Shown: positions 5,185 through 5,294 of the stretch, one piece after another | How positions within the stretch are numbered: the stretch's first letter is position 1 | Layout of the letters: each line of letters opens with the position of its first letter | Program-made: the position numbers and the translations under genes | Notes under the pieces: model-generated | Database searches by the model: none | Told to the model about the DNA's origin: nothing | The model's input: only the letters and a program-made list of their open reading frames with translations | Assembly: GCA_002311645.1 (NCBI GenBank) | Contig: DBYW01000056.1 | Span: 7,722-13,015 of the forward strand | Direction: 5' to 3' | Source of the DNA: Bacteroidales bacterium UBA1176 | Lineage (GTDB): Bacteria > Bacteroidota > Bacteroidia > Bacteroidales > WCHB1-69 | Length of the DNA: 5,294 nt

Positions 5185-5294
5185 CCCCGTTAGGGGATGC
5201 CTATCTGTAGCAAACGGATGCCACGCGCGGTTACAAATCCCCAGAGGGGATTCATATTCAACGAGGTGGCAAAACATCGCCGTACCCAAGGTGC
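5185..5294. repeat. Structured intergenic repeat, second unit (cut by window edge)
   Basis: The second copy of the repeat, matching the first 108 bases of the previous unit and running off the window at ...CCCAAGGTGC. Its first hairpin is better formed than in copy one: ATCCCC-GTTA-GGGGAT (5183-5196 plus flanks) has six perfect pairs, whereas copy one has an A/G mismatch after three. The second pairing is GTAGC (5207-5211) with GTTAC (5230-5234), with one G-U wobble. The third hairpin is AATCCCC-aga-GGGGATT (5236-5252). Further units may lie beyond the edge. Confidence 0.75.
5186..5211 (+). repeat. 26-nt hairpin module, copy C
   Basis: CCCGTTAGGG, the same six bases as copy A (GATGCC), then TATCTGTAGC. 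It differs from copy A at one loop base (C to T) and one base of the second block (A to G). Confidence 0.75.

Noticed and set aside
4892..5289. Three open frames (one plus, two minus) of 73-81 residues inside the right-end repeat
   Set aside because: A 1-nt indel between the two repeat copies shifts the frame, and the substitutions conserve pairing rather than codons. Similar short 'proteins' are likely to be annotation artefacts of this repeat.
4903..5294. CRISPR array
   Set aside because: The period is about 282 bp with internal inverted copies and no short direct repeats separated by unique spacers.

Overview
The window looks like a chromosomal stretch from a member of the Bacteroidota, probably the Bacteroidales. 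The main reasons are a secreted GH97 glycosidase, two copies of the Bacteroidota-type -7 promoter element (TATCTTTG, consensus TAnnTTTG) a short distance upstream of start codons, A-rich leaders with no convincing Shine-Dalgarno sequence, and signal peptides ending in ...QAQ or ...RAQ. No rRNA, tRNA, CRISPR array, transposase or integrase is visible. The genus cannot be fixed from the sequence alone.

Layout. Positions 1-182 are AT-rich and hold no gene, only an AT-only perfect palindrome (83-101). Three complete genes follow, all on the minus strand and so read from right to left. The first transcribed is a secreted GH97 family enzyme (ATG at 4476, stop at 2413). It has its own promoter element at 4498-4505 and carries the residues of the retaining, alpha-galactosidase-like branch of the family. 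Only 21 bp further on is a small two-helix membrane protein with a PH-like C-terminal domain (2391-1846), so the two could share a transcript. A 163-bp gap (1683-1845) then holds a GC-rich hairpin-bearing repeat and another TATCTTTG promoter, which serves the third gene (1682-183). That gene encodes an exported protein with two fibronectin-III-like regions and a C-terminal run of WG-type repeats.

The right end (about 4583-5294) is different. An open frame on the plus strand (no stop from 4583 to 4882, with start codons only from 4691) encodes an unrecognised polypeptide that looks like the 3' remnant of a larger gene. From about 4903 to the window edge there is a non-coding repeat with a period of about 282 bp. 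It is built from short perfect hairpins. A 26-nt module (CCCGTYAGGG, six free bases, TATCTGTARC) appears three times, twice on the plus strand and once on the minus strand. The two long copies differ in ways that keep base pairing (one T-A to C-G paired change and one G-U wobble) but do not keep a reading frame. A diverged relative of the module may lie in the repeat at 1806-1837.

How the parts fit. The GH97 enzyme would release alpha-linked galactose or a related sugar from oligosaccharides in the periplasm, but no SusC/SusD pair, transporter or other glycosidase lies in the window, so it is not visibly part of a polysaccharide utilisation locus here. Nothing links the membrane protein or the WG-repeat protein to sugar metabolism apart from position. 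The least explained element is the structured repeat family at the right end.
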